64,000 nt of DNA. Origin: Calothrix sp. PCC 7716. Lineage in GTDB: Bacteria > Cyanobacteriota > Cyanobacteriia > Cyanobacteriales > Nostocaceae. The translations under genes and the position numbers were made by a program. Below, piece by piece: positions 9,222-16,606 of this stretch; the first letter of the stretch is position 1, and every line of letters begins with the position of its first letter. The stretch covers positions 930,001 through 994,000 of the forward strand of contig NZ_AP025018.1 of the NCBI RefSeq assembly GCF_019977735.1, read 5' to 3'. The notes under the pieces were generated by a model. That model searched no databases, was not told where the DNA came from, and was given only the letters and a program-made list of their open reading frames with translations.

Positions 9222-9401
9222 ATGAGTAGTTCAAGAGTACAACCTGACGTAGCAAAAGTCAGACTCACGTCAGAAAAAGCAAAACAAGCTTGTTTGGAGA
9301 TGAAAAAAGCTGGAGAAGAGCTTGAAGAAGCGCTGCTTCAGTTAGAAGCAGAGGCGCAAGCTTATAAACCAGTAAGAAGTATTAAGTCTCAAACAACTTA
9401 A
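9222..9401 (+). CDS. Small helical protein, copy 1 of the 53-residue family
   Basis: 59 residues starting MSSSRVQPDVAKVRLT. The body is a heptad-like amphipathic helix rich in Glu, Lys, Ala and Leu, with a single Cys and the tail LEAEAQAYKPV. The upstream in-frame ATG at 9210 is rejected because in the intact module (10756) translation starts at the ATGA overlap, which corresponds here to 9222. Two close paralogues lie at 9610 and 10756 and a broken one at 11130. Family and function are unknown; length and helix suggest a partner or adaptor peptide rather than an enzyme. The C-terminal SIKSQTT differs from its paralogues because the original stop has been lost. Confidence 0.55.
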   Translation: MSSSRVQPDVAKVRLTSEKAKQACLEMKKAGEELEEALLQLEAEAQAYKPVRSIKSQTT

Positions 9402-9402
9402 A

Positions 9403-9512
9403 GAAAACCCAAAAAACATTTGCAGACGCAGCTTGCTAGCTTCTCGGTACTGCTATTAGATTACTCGCATTCTCAGCATAAGCTTCGGCGCCGCAGTAGC
9501 TTGTAAAGAAGA
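9403..9512 (+). pseudogene. Decayed copy of the 3' end of the 1052-residue gene
   Basis: Nucleotides resemble 6617-6750 (AAAACxCCAAAAAACA…GCAGACGCAGC…TTCTCGGTAC…GGCGCCG), with substitutions and frame breaks. The coding region that should precede it is absent. Confidence 0.65.
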
Positions 9513-9609
9513 AAGTAAAGTTGGGAATTTTATTTTATGATAGACTTGCGAACAATCTAAAACAGGATTGCTACTTTTTACACAGCATTAAAAATAATTA
9601 GTTTTTATC

Positions 9610-9774
9610 ATGAGTAGTTCAAAAGTACAACCTGACATGGCAAAAGTTAGACTGACTGCAGAAAAAGCAAAAAAAGCTTGTTTAGAGATGGAACAAGCGT
9701 TCGATGAGCTTGAACAAGCGATACTTCAGTTAGAAGCGGAGGCGCAAGCTCATAAACCAGTTAAAAAGTATTAA
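9610..9774 (+). CDS. Small helical protein, copy 2 of the 53-residue family
   Basis: 54 residues, MSSSKVQPDMAKVRLTAEKA…, closely similar to the products at 9222 and 10756 and ending LEAEAQAHKPVKKY. Sequence before the ATG (about 9520-9609) is repeated almost exactly at 11030-11129, so this copy has a different upstream context from the 10756 copy and lacks the 114-residue partner gene. Predicted to be one amphipathic helix. No known function. The conserved reading frame across copies argues that the family is or was translated. Confidence 0.5.
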   Translation: MSSSKVQPDMAKVRLTAEKAKKACLEMEQAFDELEQAILQLEAEAQAHKPVKKY

Positions 9775-9787
9775 GTATTAAACAACT

Positions 9788-9934
9788 TAAAGAAAGCCCA
9801 AAAAACAAGCGTGCGACACCAAAAAACAGTTGCAGACCCAGCTTGGTACCTTCTCGGTACCGCTATTACATCACTCGCAGTCTCAGCATAAGCTTCGGCG
9901 CCTTCTTCAGTCAGAGGTCTTTGGTTCCTAGGAT
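9788..9934 (+). pseudogene. Second decayed copy of the 3' end of the 1052-residue gene
   Basis: The best preserved remnant: it matches 6620-6761 almost throughout, including TCTCGGTACCGCTATTACAT and the TGGTTCCTAGG end just before the original stop. The frame is broken (TAAGCTTCGG replaces part of the membrane segment). Confidence 0.7.
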
Positions 9935-9984
9935 AAGCGTTTAGGTGTGAACCATCTTGCATTAAATATGTAAATGATTAACTT

Positions 9985-10016
9985 TGCATTCAGTTGTGAT
10001 AACTGAATGCATTTTT
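9985..10016 (+). terminator. Hairpin with T-run
   Basis: A perfect 11-bp stem (9985-9995 with 10001-10011, 5-nt loop) is followed on the plus strand by TTTTTATTG. It fits an intrinsic terminator for plus-strand transcripts and also sits right behind the stop of the minus-strand gene at 10015. One arm is retained in the duplicated block near 9058. Confidence 0.5.
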
Positions 10017-10215
10017 ATTGATTAATTTCTTCAATATTACGTTCTAAATAATCTAAACAAGCTAACCGAGCTAACTCAGCTAGCGACAGCCCACGAGCTT
10101 TAGCTAAAGCTTCAAAATGCGGGTAAGACTTTTTGGGCAAACGCAAACCAATTGCCTTTGCTTGCAAGCTATCAGGAGATTCCAAATAACGTCCAGATTT
10201 ATCTCTTACGTGCAT
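10015..10215 (-). CDS. Small ribbon-helix-helix-like protein
   Basis: 66 residues. The segment IGLRLPKKSYPHFEALAKARGLSLAELARLACLDYLERN resembles a CopG/Arc ribbon-helix-helix fold: a short basic strand, then two helices. Proteins of this size and type usually bind operator DNA as dimers, often as antitoxins or autorepressors. It is divergent from the 114-residue gene (200-bp gap), so it may control that operon. The 3' half is duplicated at 9062-9157. Family call is from pattern only. Confidence 0.5.
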   Translation of the reverse strand: MHVRDKSGRYLESPDSLQAKAIGLRLPKKSYPHFEALAKARGLSLAELARLACLDYLERNIEEINQ

Positions 10216-10414
10216 ATTGCTACTAGTCTTAAAATTTCCACAATACTACCTTAGCAACATTAAAGCATTACTGACTGTTGCCCTAGTCACAATAAAATTC
10301 ATGCTATCCATTGACATCCATTGATAGCAAAGGTAATAATAGAAAATAAATTAAGTAAAAGCGCATGAAGAAGCTCTAATTGAAACACAACACAAGTAAA
10401 ATTTGCTACAAACT

Positions 10415-10759
10415 ATGGCACAAATACCTGAAGAGTTATTAGCTAGTTTCTTGGAAATATTGCCGCAATTGCTCTTAATTGCAAATGAATCTTCGTCAGT
10501 TGAGTACGAAATATTGCAGCGATTCGATGAAACAGAAATGACGACTGATGCTTTAGAGTCGCTCGGTAACATTAGACAGCGAGTTTCGGACAGATACTCA
10601 CAGCTAACAAATGCAATGCTAAGAATAGCATCGATTCAACCAAGAGCGACTAGTGATTCACTTACTATAATTAGTGATAGAATCGTAAGTATGCAAAACG
10701 CAATTCCAGCTTTTTCACGTAGCATTGAAGAAATTAAAAATGATTGGGGTTTATCATGA
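10415..10759 (+). CDS. Uncharacterised 114-residue helical protein
   Basis: Starts at ATG 10415 (MAQIPEELLASFLEILPQLL); a TTG four codons earlier is less likely. The protein is almost entirely helical with regularly spaced Leu/Ile and no membrane segment. Its stop codon overlaps the start of the next gene in an ATGA (10756-10759), which implies translational coupling and probably stoichiometric expression of the two products. The end of this gene survives as a remnant at 9158-9225. No family recognised. Confidence 0.6.
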   Translation: MAQIPEELLASFLEILPQLLLIANESSSVEYEILQRFDETEMTTDALESLGNIRQRVSDRYSQLTNAMLRIASIQPRATSDSLTIISDRIVSMQNAIPAFSRSIEEIKNDWGLS

Positions 10760-10917
10760 GTAGTTCAAAAGTACAGCCTGACATAGCAAAAGTTAGACTT
10801 ACTGCAGAAAAAGTCAAAAAAGCCTGTTTGGAGATGGACAAAGCGGGGGAAGAACTTGAAAAAGCGCTGCTTCAGCTAGAAGCAGAGGCACAAGCTCATA
10901 AACCTGTGAAAAAATAA
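10756..10917 (+). CDS. Small helical protein, copy 3 of the 53-residue family (intact operon copy)
   Basis: 53 residues (MSSSKVQPDIAKVRLTAEKV…LEAEAQAHKPVKK). The start codon overlaps the stop of the preceding gene by four bases. This appears to be the parental arrangement from which the copies at 9222 and 9610 derive. The amphipathic helical pattern suggests coiled-coil pairing with itself or with the 114-residue product. Directly downstream (10923-11000) is another remnant of the 3' end of the 1052-residue gene. Function unknown. Confidence 0.6.
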   Translation: MSSSKVQPDIAKVRLTAEKVKKACLEMDKAGEELEKALLQLEAEAQAHKPVKK

Positions 10918-10922
10918 TAAGT

Positions 10923-11203
10923 ATCAAACAACTCAAAACTGCTGTTACTACTCGTAGTCTAGGCATAAGCTTCGGCGCCGTAGCAGCTTGTAAAGAAAGT
11001 AAAGTTGTAACATAAAATTCTCAACTTTTATTAAAGAAGTCGGGAATTTTATTTTATGATAGACTTGCGAACAATCTAAAACAGGATTGCTACTTTTTTA
11101 CACAGCATTAAAAATAATTAGTTTTTCTCATGAGTAGTTATAAAATACTACAAGACATGGCAAATTTAAAGCTGCCTTTATCTTGGCTAACTTATTCTTA
11201 ATT
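10923..11203 (+). pseudogene. Module remnants: tail fragment and truncated fourth small-gene copy
   Basis: 10923-11000 is a short decayed piece of the 1052-residue gene's 3' end. 11030-11129 repeats 9520-9609, and from ATG 11130 it begins a copy of the small gene (MSSYKILQDMANLKL) that diverges and stops after about 20 codons. The minus-strand gene at 11198 follows. Confidence 0.6.
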
Positions 11204-11515
11204 ACGATATTTAATTATAATGTCTGTGATTAAAAAATATATCAATACTAAAAATAATAAAAGATTGCCTAATTGAAGAATTGGGTCTAGGCGCCAGCCT
11301 TGGAATAATAAAATAAAACCACTTATCAATATCGGTATAGGAATCAGTATAATTTGCAAAATACATGTGGTGATGGCAGAAGGATTAATTCGACTAAAAC
11401 GTGGAATCAACCAAGCTATCAGAAAAAAGAAGTAAACTATACTGGTTAAAATATAAATAACTCCAAGAAGGGTTGCTGGAGTAGTGCCAACATTCACCTG
11501 AGCTAAATAAAGCAT
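11198..11515 (-). CDS. Small four-helix membrane protein
   Basis: 105 residues with hydrophobic segments near 14-38, 48-68 and 78-100, connected by very short loops. An AGGAAG ribosome-binding site precedes the ATG by about 5 nt. No motif for a known family was recognised. It is isolated from neighbours on the same strand by a 200-bp gap containing a hairpin. Confidence 0.6.
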   Translation of the reverse strand: MLYLAQVNVGTTPATLLGVIYILTSIVYFFFLIAWLIPRFSRINPSAITTCILQIILIPIPILISGFILLFQGWRLDPILQLGNLLLFLVLIYFLITDIIIKYRN

Positions 11516-11596
11516 TTGTTCTTCCTATATTTATAGAATATTATATTTTTATCTCTAATTACCTTGTAAAGTAAATAGTATACGTAATTACATTTT

Positions 11597-11643
11597 TTAT
11601 CCGAAGCAAGAAGGAATTTCTTCAAACTTCTTGCTTCGGATAA
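11597..11643. repeat. Perfect 17-bp inverted repeat
   Basis: Arms TTATCCGAAGCAAGAAG (11597-11613) and its complement (11627-11643) with a 13-nt loop, lying downstream of the minus-strand bacteriocin-like gene. No T-run follows the stem on the minus strand, so a classical terminator is unlikely. It may be an RNA-stabilising stem or a small mobile repeat. Confidence 0.55.
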
Positions 11644-11715
11644 AGAACGGCGCCCAATATACAGGCACCGTACAAAGTTATTTAAGAATGTGGATTGAGA
11701 GATTTTAGATTGAGG

Positions 11716-11961
11716 TTATTTAACGGCAATAGCTTGACCTGCCTTGCTAAAGATATCTGTAAGATTAGTTACAGAAGCTGTTCCGCTACCAGTGGGACCT
11801 GCGAAAGTTTGTTGACCGACTTGCAGTTGTTTGAGCGAGTAGGTATTCGATGCATCAGAAGCAAAACCGCCAACATCACCTAAAGTAATTGCCAAACCAC
11901 CAGCTACGGTATCAAGTTCATCGTTAGATAGTTCAATTGCATTAATTTCGTTATTCATCAT
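11716..11961 (-). CDS. CTB-type bacteriocin-like peptide with double-glycine leader
   Basis: 81 residues if started at the ATG at 11959-11961, which has GAGG 5 nt upstream; the ATG immediately after is an alternative. The longer frame from 12033 lacks such a site. The leader MMNNEINAIELSNDELDTVAGG matches the ELSxxELDxVAGG pattern of cyanobacterial double-glycine leader peptides (CTB family). Cleavage would follow Gly22, releasing a Gly/Ser/Thr-rich core of about 59 residues without Cys. Such peptides are exported by peptidase-containing ABC transporters, none of which is nearby. Activity is unproven; family assignment rests on the leader. Confidence 0.7.
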   Translation of the reverse strand: MMNNEINAIELSNDELDTVAGGLAITLGDVGGFASDASNTYSLKQLQVGQQTFAGPTGSGTASVTNLTDIFSKAGQAIAVK

Positions 11962-12173
11962 CTTATCCTCAAATATATTGTTTAGATTTGAAGCTGTTTT
12001 GTTCGCTTCATGAGTAAATAATAGGAATTTCAATAGCTCTTGTACATCCTAAGAAAGCTTGAATTGTAAGCCATACTTTTTGTTGAGAGCTTATGTACTA
12101 AAAAACGAGCTACTTACAGTTGGGTGCCGTTGCAATACTGCAAGGGATAGCCAATTGCGAAACGCAAAACCCT

Positions 12174-12224
12174 TGTAGAGACGTGATTATTCCCTGCGGG
12201 ACACTGCGTGAACACGTCTCTACA
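12174..12224. repeat. 51-bp GTAGAGACG inverted-repeat element, orientation A
   Basis: Twelve-bp terminal arms TGTAGAGACGTG and CACGTCTCTACA flank a 27-bp centre (ATTATTCCCTGCGGGACACTGCGTGAA region). The same centre occurs in reverse orientation at 12366-12415, and arm-only 30-bp versions occur at 16162 and 30971. It is a dispersed cyanobacterial palindromic repeat, possibly a miniature mobile element. Confidence 0.75.
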
Positions 12225-12365
12225 TACGTTAACCGAGCAGTATTGGGTGCCGTTGTCCTTTAATTAAATAAAAAATGCATAAATTAAGGCGCCTTAGATA
12301 TAAATATATATAGCAGTCCTAAATCATTTGTGTTCACGAAGTGTACCGAAGGTAAATCCACACGT

Positions 12366-12415
12366 TGTAGAGACGCGTTCACGCAGTGTCCCGCAGGGAA
12401 TAATCGCGTCTCTAC
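12366..12415. repeat. GTAGAGACG inverted-repeat element, orientation B
   Basis: Reverse-oriented copy of the element at 12174, with arms TGTAGAGACGCG and CGCGTCTCTAC. The pair encloses about 140 bp with no gene. The 12034-12478 interval otherwise shows nothing coding. Confidence 0.75.
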
Positions 12416-12478
12416 GTGGGTATAATTTTTCACAACTCATATAGGATTGCTATATGAAGCCGAAGTTGTTGTAATCTT

Positions 12479-13129
12479 ATGTCAAACGATGCAAATAATC
12501 CTAAAAGTTATGATGCTGTCTTAGGGGGTAATAATTCTTATCCTATAAATGCTGCTGTTTTGGGAGAAATACAAGGAATTAGACAACTTAAAGAAAGATT
12601 ACTGAGTCAGGTTGTTAAAAATAGGGTACATGCTTTATCAAGAGCCTTAAATTATGATACAGAAGGTTTATTGCTCGTGATACAAGCATTAAATGACCCA
12701 GAAGAGGAAGTTTATCAATTAGCTTATGATTTGTTAAAAGATAGAAAAGAAATAAACGTTCAAGCTGCATTACGTGAGTATATCCAGCATTGTTATCTTC
12801 GTTATGATGGTTTGTACTGTAATTATAGTTTGCCTGGTGATTACGAGTTTCTGAGGTTTTATCAAGACGGAACAGTTTTAAGTATAACTGTTTATTTTAA
12901 ACCAGATATTGAAGCAGTTGCCAAATGGTTTAATAGAGAGCATAGATTTATAGGGAAAGGAATTTATAAAGTTGAAAGTAATATTATAAAGTTTTTTAAA
13001 CATTCTGATAAGCCTTATTGCTCTGGAGAAGTTGGAAAGTATGGCAATACAGTTTCACTTATTTGGAATTATGCTTATTTTAAAGGCGCCTTAAAATATT
13101 ACTTTATCCATATGCCGAATATCCAATAA
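12479..13129 (+). CDS. HEAT-like module protein with AVLGG motif
   Basis: 216 residues. The N-terminal about 110 residues contain DAVLGG…AAVLGEIQGIRQLKERL and RVHALSRALNYDTEGLLLVIQALNDPEEEVYQLAYDLLKDR. This is a HEAT-like helical module that precedes diverse domains in many cyanobacterial proteins. The C-terminal about 105 residues (RYDGLYCNYSLPGDYEFLRFYQDGTVLS…) form a beta-rich domain of unknown role. A paralogue with the same two-part layout lies at 30988-31677, sharing RYDGLY…(Y)LRFYxDGT. Probably a cytosolic protein-protein interaction protein. Confidence 0.7.
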   Translation: MSNDANNPKSYDAVLGGNNSYPINAAVLGEIQGIRQLKERLLSQVVKNRVHALSRALNYDTEGLLLVIQALNDPEEEVYQLAYDLLKDRKEINVQAALREYIQHCYLRYDGLYCNYSLPGDYEFLRFYQDGTVLSITVYFKPDIEAVAKWFNREHRFIGKGIYKVESNIIKFFKHSDKPYCSGEVGKYGNTVSLIWNYAYFKGALKYYFIHMPNIQ

Positions 13130-13175
13130 AAGCTTATTATGCTTCTTGTCGCCTTTTATTTGGTTTTGAGTACGT

Positions 13176-13628
13176 GTGACTAGATTACGTAAAATTGACC
13201 GCATTCGTGAACATCAAGCAAACGAACGTACATTCTTGGCTTGGGTGCGAACTTCGATTGCCTTGATTGGGTTTGGATTTGCGATTGCGCGCTTTGGGTT
13301 ATTCCTGCGTCAGCTAAATGCAGCAACAACTCAGCAAACTCCAATACCACATCCTGTTTTTAACTCTGAAAATTTGGGTATAAGTTTAGTAGTACTTGGT
13401 ATTGCGACGATAGCATTTGCCGTATGGCGATACGACCAGATATTTCAGCAAATTCAGCGCGAAGACTACAAGCCAAACCGTATTATGGTTTGGGCGTTAG
13501 CTATAGTTATTGCGATTCTTGGCAGCTTTACTATTCCTCTGCTTCTACTGCGAGATGTTGCTAACTCAATTCGTACACAACCTGCATCTGGTAAGGAAGG
13601 CGCCTCAAAAACTATTCCGCATGAGTGA
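13176..13628 (+). CDS. YidH/DUF202 family inner-membrane protein
   Basis: 150 residues from a GTG start. It begins RLRKIDRIREHQANERTFLAWVRTSIALIGFGFAIARFG, the hallmark of DUF202/YidH proteins (ANERTFLAWxRT). Three membrane segments lie at about 26-44, 66-85 and 106-128. The function of this family is not established. A short polar tail follows. It is 47 bp after the HEAT gene and 57 bp before the pentapeptide gene, so an operon is possible. Confidence 0.85.
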   Translation: MTRLRKIDRIREHQANERTFLAWVRTSIALIGFGFAIARFGLFLRQLNAATTQQTPIPHPVFNSENLGISLVVLGIATIAFAVWRYDQIFQQIQREDYKPNRIMVWALAIVIAILGSFTIPLLLLRDVANSIRTQPASGKEGASKTIPHE

Positions 13629-13684
13629 AATTAGTCGTGTATAAATAAATTAGAGCTATCCATATTTATATATATAAAATTACT

Positions 13685-14257
13685 ATGCATAAGCAAAATC
13701 AGCGCCAAGGTTTGCTTATTATCTTGACTGCTGTACTAACAGGTGCTGTGTTAGTTGCAGGAGCAGGTATATATTTACTACTAAAGTCTGTAGAAAAGCC
13801 AGTATCAACTGAACCTTCTAATTTAGAAGAAACGCGCGTATCGTCTAATTCTGTGCCAGACAGTAACGTATCAGAGGCGCCTGTAGATACATCTATACCC
13901 GTGGCGCCATCTCCAGCAGAAAAACCTACACAACCCTTGCAAGCAAGAAGCACTATAGTCACGAGCAATACACGTAAAAATTATGGAGGTGCAAACTTCC
14001 AGGGTGAAGATTTACGGGGGAAAAGTTTCCGTCAAGCGCAAATGGGTGGAGCAAACTTAGCCAATTCAAATTTAAGTGGCGTTGATTTAAGTGGCGCCAA
14101 TATGGGTGGGGCAAATTTAGCAAGAGCGAATTTAACAAAGGCGAATTTGAGTAATGCTGATTTGAGAGGAGCGAATCTGAGCGGTGCAAACCTTAGAGGG
14201 GCAAATTTAGATGGCGCTAAAACTGATGGAGCGAATTTGAATGGTGCTTTGCGTTAA
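13685..14257 (+). CDS. Membrane-anchored pentapeptide-repeat protein
   Basis: 190 residues. A single N-terminal membrane helix (about 9-32) is followed by a Ser/Pro/Thr-rich linker (35-95) and then about 16 pentapeptide repeats of the A(N/D)LxG type (about 100-188). These should form a right-handed quadrilateral beta-helix on the periplasmic or lumenal side. Pentapeptide proteins are abundant in cyanobacteria; most have no known function. Another pentapeptide gene follows at 14643. Confidence 0.85.
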   Translation: MHKQNQRQGLLIILTAVLTGAVLVAGAGIYLLLKSVEKPVSTEPSNLEETRVSSNSVPDSNVSEAPVDTSIPVAPSPAEKPTQPLQARSTIVTSNTRKNYGGANFQGEDLRGKSFRQAQMGGANLANSNLSGVDLSGANMGGANLARANLTKANLSNADLRGANLSGANLRGANLDGAKTDGANLNGALR

Positions 14258-14407
14258 AAAATACTAGTGATTGAAATCACAATAAAAAGTGATATCAATC
14301 ACTATCTTGACATAGAGCTATCACGTAGGTTAAAAGAAAACAACCATACAATATTATCTCAGTAAATAAAAGTGTAATTAACCGTTGTGTGATAGTGGAG
14401 TGTAGCT

Positions 14408-14566
14408 ATGTTAGAGAAATTTTTGCTCGCTATCGGTTTAACCTTTAGCTTGAGTGTATTCACAAAAATCAACGCACCGTCTCAAAAGCATACAAACCAG
14501 CAATTTGAATCGGTAAACTCTCATTGGATAATGTCTGTGGAAGTTGTCCAAGGGTTCTTAGATTAA
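14408..14566 (+). CDS. Small putative secreted peptide
   Basis: 52 residues, MLEKFLLAIGLTFSLSVFTK followed by a polar tail ending VVQGFLD. The first 22 residues look like a signal peptide or membrane anchor. A GTGGAG motif precedes the start (14395-14400). No homologue recognised. It lies alone in the 14258-14642 gap, so it is a tentative gene. Confidence 0.4.
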   Translation: MLEKFLLAIGLTFSLSVFTKINAPSQKHTNQQFESVNSHWIMSVEVVQGFLD

Positions 14567-14642
14567 TAGCACTACGTCTTACCATTCTCAATTTTCATAG
14601 GTTAAGGTTGGGTATCAACCAACACATATTGCCGTAGGCTCT

Positions 14643-15413
14643 ATGAAAAACCAGATTATAGCAACAGTTGCATTTTTTACAACCGTTACCCTTACAACCG
14701 CAGTTCAGGCGGCAAACCCTGAACACCTTAGACAATTACTTGCGACAAAACAATGTCAAAATTGCGACCTCAGCGGCGCCGGATTAGTCATGGCGGATTT
14801 ATCGGGTGCTGATTTATCGGGCGCCAATCTTGCGCTTGCCAACTTATCGAGAGCTAATTTGGCAGGAGCAGATTTGCGAGGTGCTAATTTAACGAGTGCG
14901 AGTTTATTCGGCGCCAATTTGAATGGGGCAAAATTAAGTGGCGCCACAATAGCGGGTACAGATTTAAGAAATGCCTATTTGTACAATATTGAATTGACGA
15001 ACGTAACATTTAACGGCGCCAACTTACAGGGTGCTGCGGGTATTCCTTCGCAAATAGCCACACCCGATGAGTTTTATGCTTTGGGTGTAGCAGCTGGTGA
15101 AAAAGGCAACCAGCAGCAAGCTATAGATTATTTTAATCAGGCAATTGCTATTAAACCCGATTATGCAGGAGCATTTTTAGCACGCGGTATTGCTCGTTAC
15201 CAGTTATTCGACCGTACTGGCGCCTTCCAAGACGCGCAAATCGCAGAGAAAATGTTCAAAGCTCAAAATAATCTTAACGGTACTCAAACCGCACAAGCTT
15301 TTATCATGGAGTTAAAAACACCCCAGGATACTAAAGTTAGTGCAGGCAAACCCAACTTTATGGACTTTGTAAGCGGAGTAGCATCTGTGTTACTTCAGTT
15401 TTTACCGTTTTAG
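14643..15413 (+). CDS. Secreted pentapeptide-repeat/TPR protein
   Basis: 256 residues. A Sec signal peptide (1-23, ending VQAANP) precedes a short motif with two Cys (QCQNCDLSG region, Cys38 and Cys41 by rough count). Pentapeptide repeats follow (about 40-135), then a TPR pair (about 145-215: GEKGNQQQAIDYFNQAIAI…YAGAFLARGIARY). The C-terminus is hydrophobic. The combination suggests a periplasmic scaffold. Its stop is 60 bp before the preferred start of tenA on the same strand. Confidence 0.8.
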   Translation: MKNQIIATVAFFTTVTLTTAVQAANPEHLRQLLATKQCQNCDLSGAGLVMADLSGADLSGANLALANLSRANLAGADLRGANLTSASLFGANLNGAKLSGATIAGTDLRNAYLYNIELTNVTFNGANLQGAAGIPSQIATPDEFYALGVAAGEKGNQQQAIDYFNQAIAIKPDYAGAFLARGIARYQLFDRTGAFQDAQIAEKMFKAQNNLNGTQTAQAFIMELKTPQDTKVSAGKPNFMDFVSGVASVLLQFLPF

Positions 15414-15473
15414 TTCATGTTGGGCAACAGGAGTAAAATATATATTACTTCCTTTGCCCAATCTAAAATCCTG

Positions 15474-16094
15474 ATGTCCATATCATCTACGCTTTGGCGC
15501 CGCAATCAAGATTTAGCACAAGCTTGTTTAGAGAATCCTTTTGTTCGTGGTATTGGTGATGGTAGTTTACCGCGACACAAATTTGCTTATTATGTCGGTC
15601 AAGATGCGTTTTTTTTAGAAGCTTTCGCACGCGCTTATAGTATTGCAGCAGCAAAGGCGCCTGATTTCAATGGGTTTAGAGTATTTCATGCTTTAGCTGG
15701 GGGTGTTTTAGAAGAGTTACAACTACACCAAAGTTACGCCAAAACATGGGGAATCGATATACAGTCTGTTACTCCAGGCGCCACCACTCGTCATTATACT
15801 GATTTTTTAGTTGCAACCGCTTGGGGTGAGAATATCGGCTTAACTGCCACTGCCATGTCACCATGTATGCGTTTATACGAGTTTTTAGGTCAAGAATTAG
15901 CACAGAATGGAATTCCTGAACATGATTATAGTGAATGGATTCGCGTGTATAGCGGCGCCGATTTTCATCAAATAGCTCAAGAATTAGATGACTTAGTTGA
16001 TACTTACACTACTGAAACAGATACAGCTCATTCAACTTATCGCTACGCTATGCAATGCGAATTAGACTTCTTTCAAGCTGCTTGGACAATTTAG
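15474..16094 (+). CDS. tenA: TenA-family thiaminase II / aminopyrimidine salvage enzyme
   Basis: 206 residues when started at MSISSTLWRRNQDLAQACLE; the upstream ATG at 15417 adds a 19-residue tail not typical of the family. TenA hydrolyses base-degraded thiamin or aminopyrimidines for thiamin salvage. Seen here: KFAYYVGQDAFFLEAFARAYSIAAAKAP, the conserved substrate-pocket helix; a Cys in SPCMRLYEF, matching the nucleophile of the Cys-type TenA group; and CELDFFQAAW, containing the catalytic C-terminal Glu. No thiamin riboswitch was recognised upstream; the gene follows the pentapeptide/TPR gene closely. Confidence 0.9.
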   Translation: MSISSTLWRRNQDLAQACLENPFVRGIGDGSLPRHKFAYYVGQDAFFLEAFARAYSIAAAKAPDFNGFRVFHALAGGVLEELQLHQSYAKTWGIDIQSVTPGATTRHYTDFLVATAWGENIGLTATAMSPCMRLYEFLGQELAQNGIPEHDYSEWIRVYSGADFHQIAQELDDLVDTYTTETDTAHSTYRYAMQCELDFFQAAWTI

Positions 16095-16161
16095 AATTAT
16101 TTTTATCTATGATTACCATAATTAAGAACTTATACAGCAGATTTTGTGTTAATGCGGTACA

Positions 16162-16191
16162 TGTAGAGACGCGACATGTCGCGTCTCTACA
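16162..16191. repeat. 30-bp perfect palindrome of the GTAGAGACG family
   Basis: TGTAGAGACGCGACA followed by its exact reverse complement. It lacks the 27-bp centre of the longer elements at 12174 and 12366. It sits about 70 bp after the tenA stop codon and may act as a terminator-like hairpin, although no T-run follows. Confidence 0.8.
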
Positions 16192-16275
16192 AGGTTTTGG
16201 GCATTATTTGTGTACCTCATATACCTGAAATCTGCTGTAATACTAATAAAGTTTTAATAATAACTTTTAAAGATT

Positions 16276-16288
16276 GATAATGATTATC
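16276..16288. promoter_or_regulatory. Weak Fur-box-like inverted repeat
   Basis: GATAATGATTATC, a 6-1-6 palindrome as in the Fur/Zur operator core, lies in the 512-bp gap before the carbonic anhydrase gene, but 320 bp from its start. Only suggestive. The rest of this gap (16192-16606) shows no gene. Confidence 0.3.
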
Positions 16289-16606
16289 CTAATTAATTAA
16301 AATAATGGTTGTATGACTGATAAATAATAAGTTGTAAATTGCGCGTTAAAGAACTAGGCAATAAATTTTAACAAATATAAAGAATTGAGATACACTGTGA
16401 TAGCGTTGCAATATTCTGGTATATTTTTACATACAAGAAGATAATTCATCTATCTTAAGTTACATATTCATATCGAATGTTTTACATTTCGATAAGTCAG
16501 CGCTGGCCATTTTTATTGGTTACAAGTGCAATTTCTGCATATGATTTTGCATACATATGTAGATGAATTTGTTGAATTTTGTTGAATCATACTTTAGGAT
16601 AATTTC

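Noticed and set aside
11597-11643. Intrinsic terminator for the bacteriocin-like gene
   Set aside because: The stem is perfect but no T-run follows it on the minus strand; kept only as an inverted repeat.
14756-14947. Minus-strand frame with LAPxKLAxxK repeats
   Set aside because: Antisense of pentapeptide repeats.
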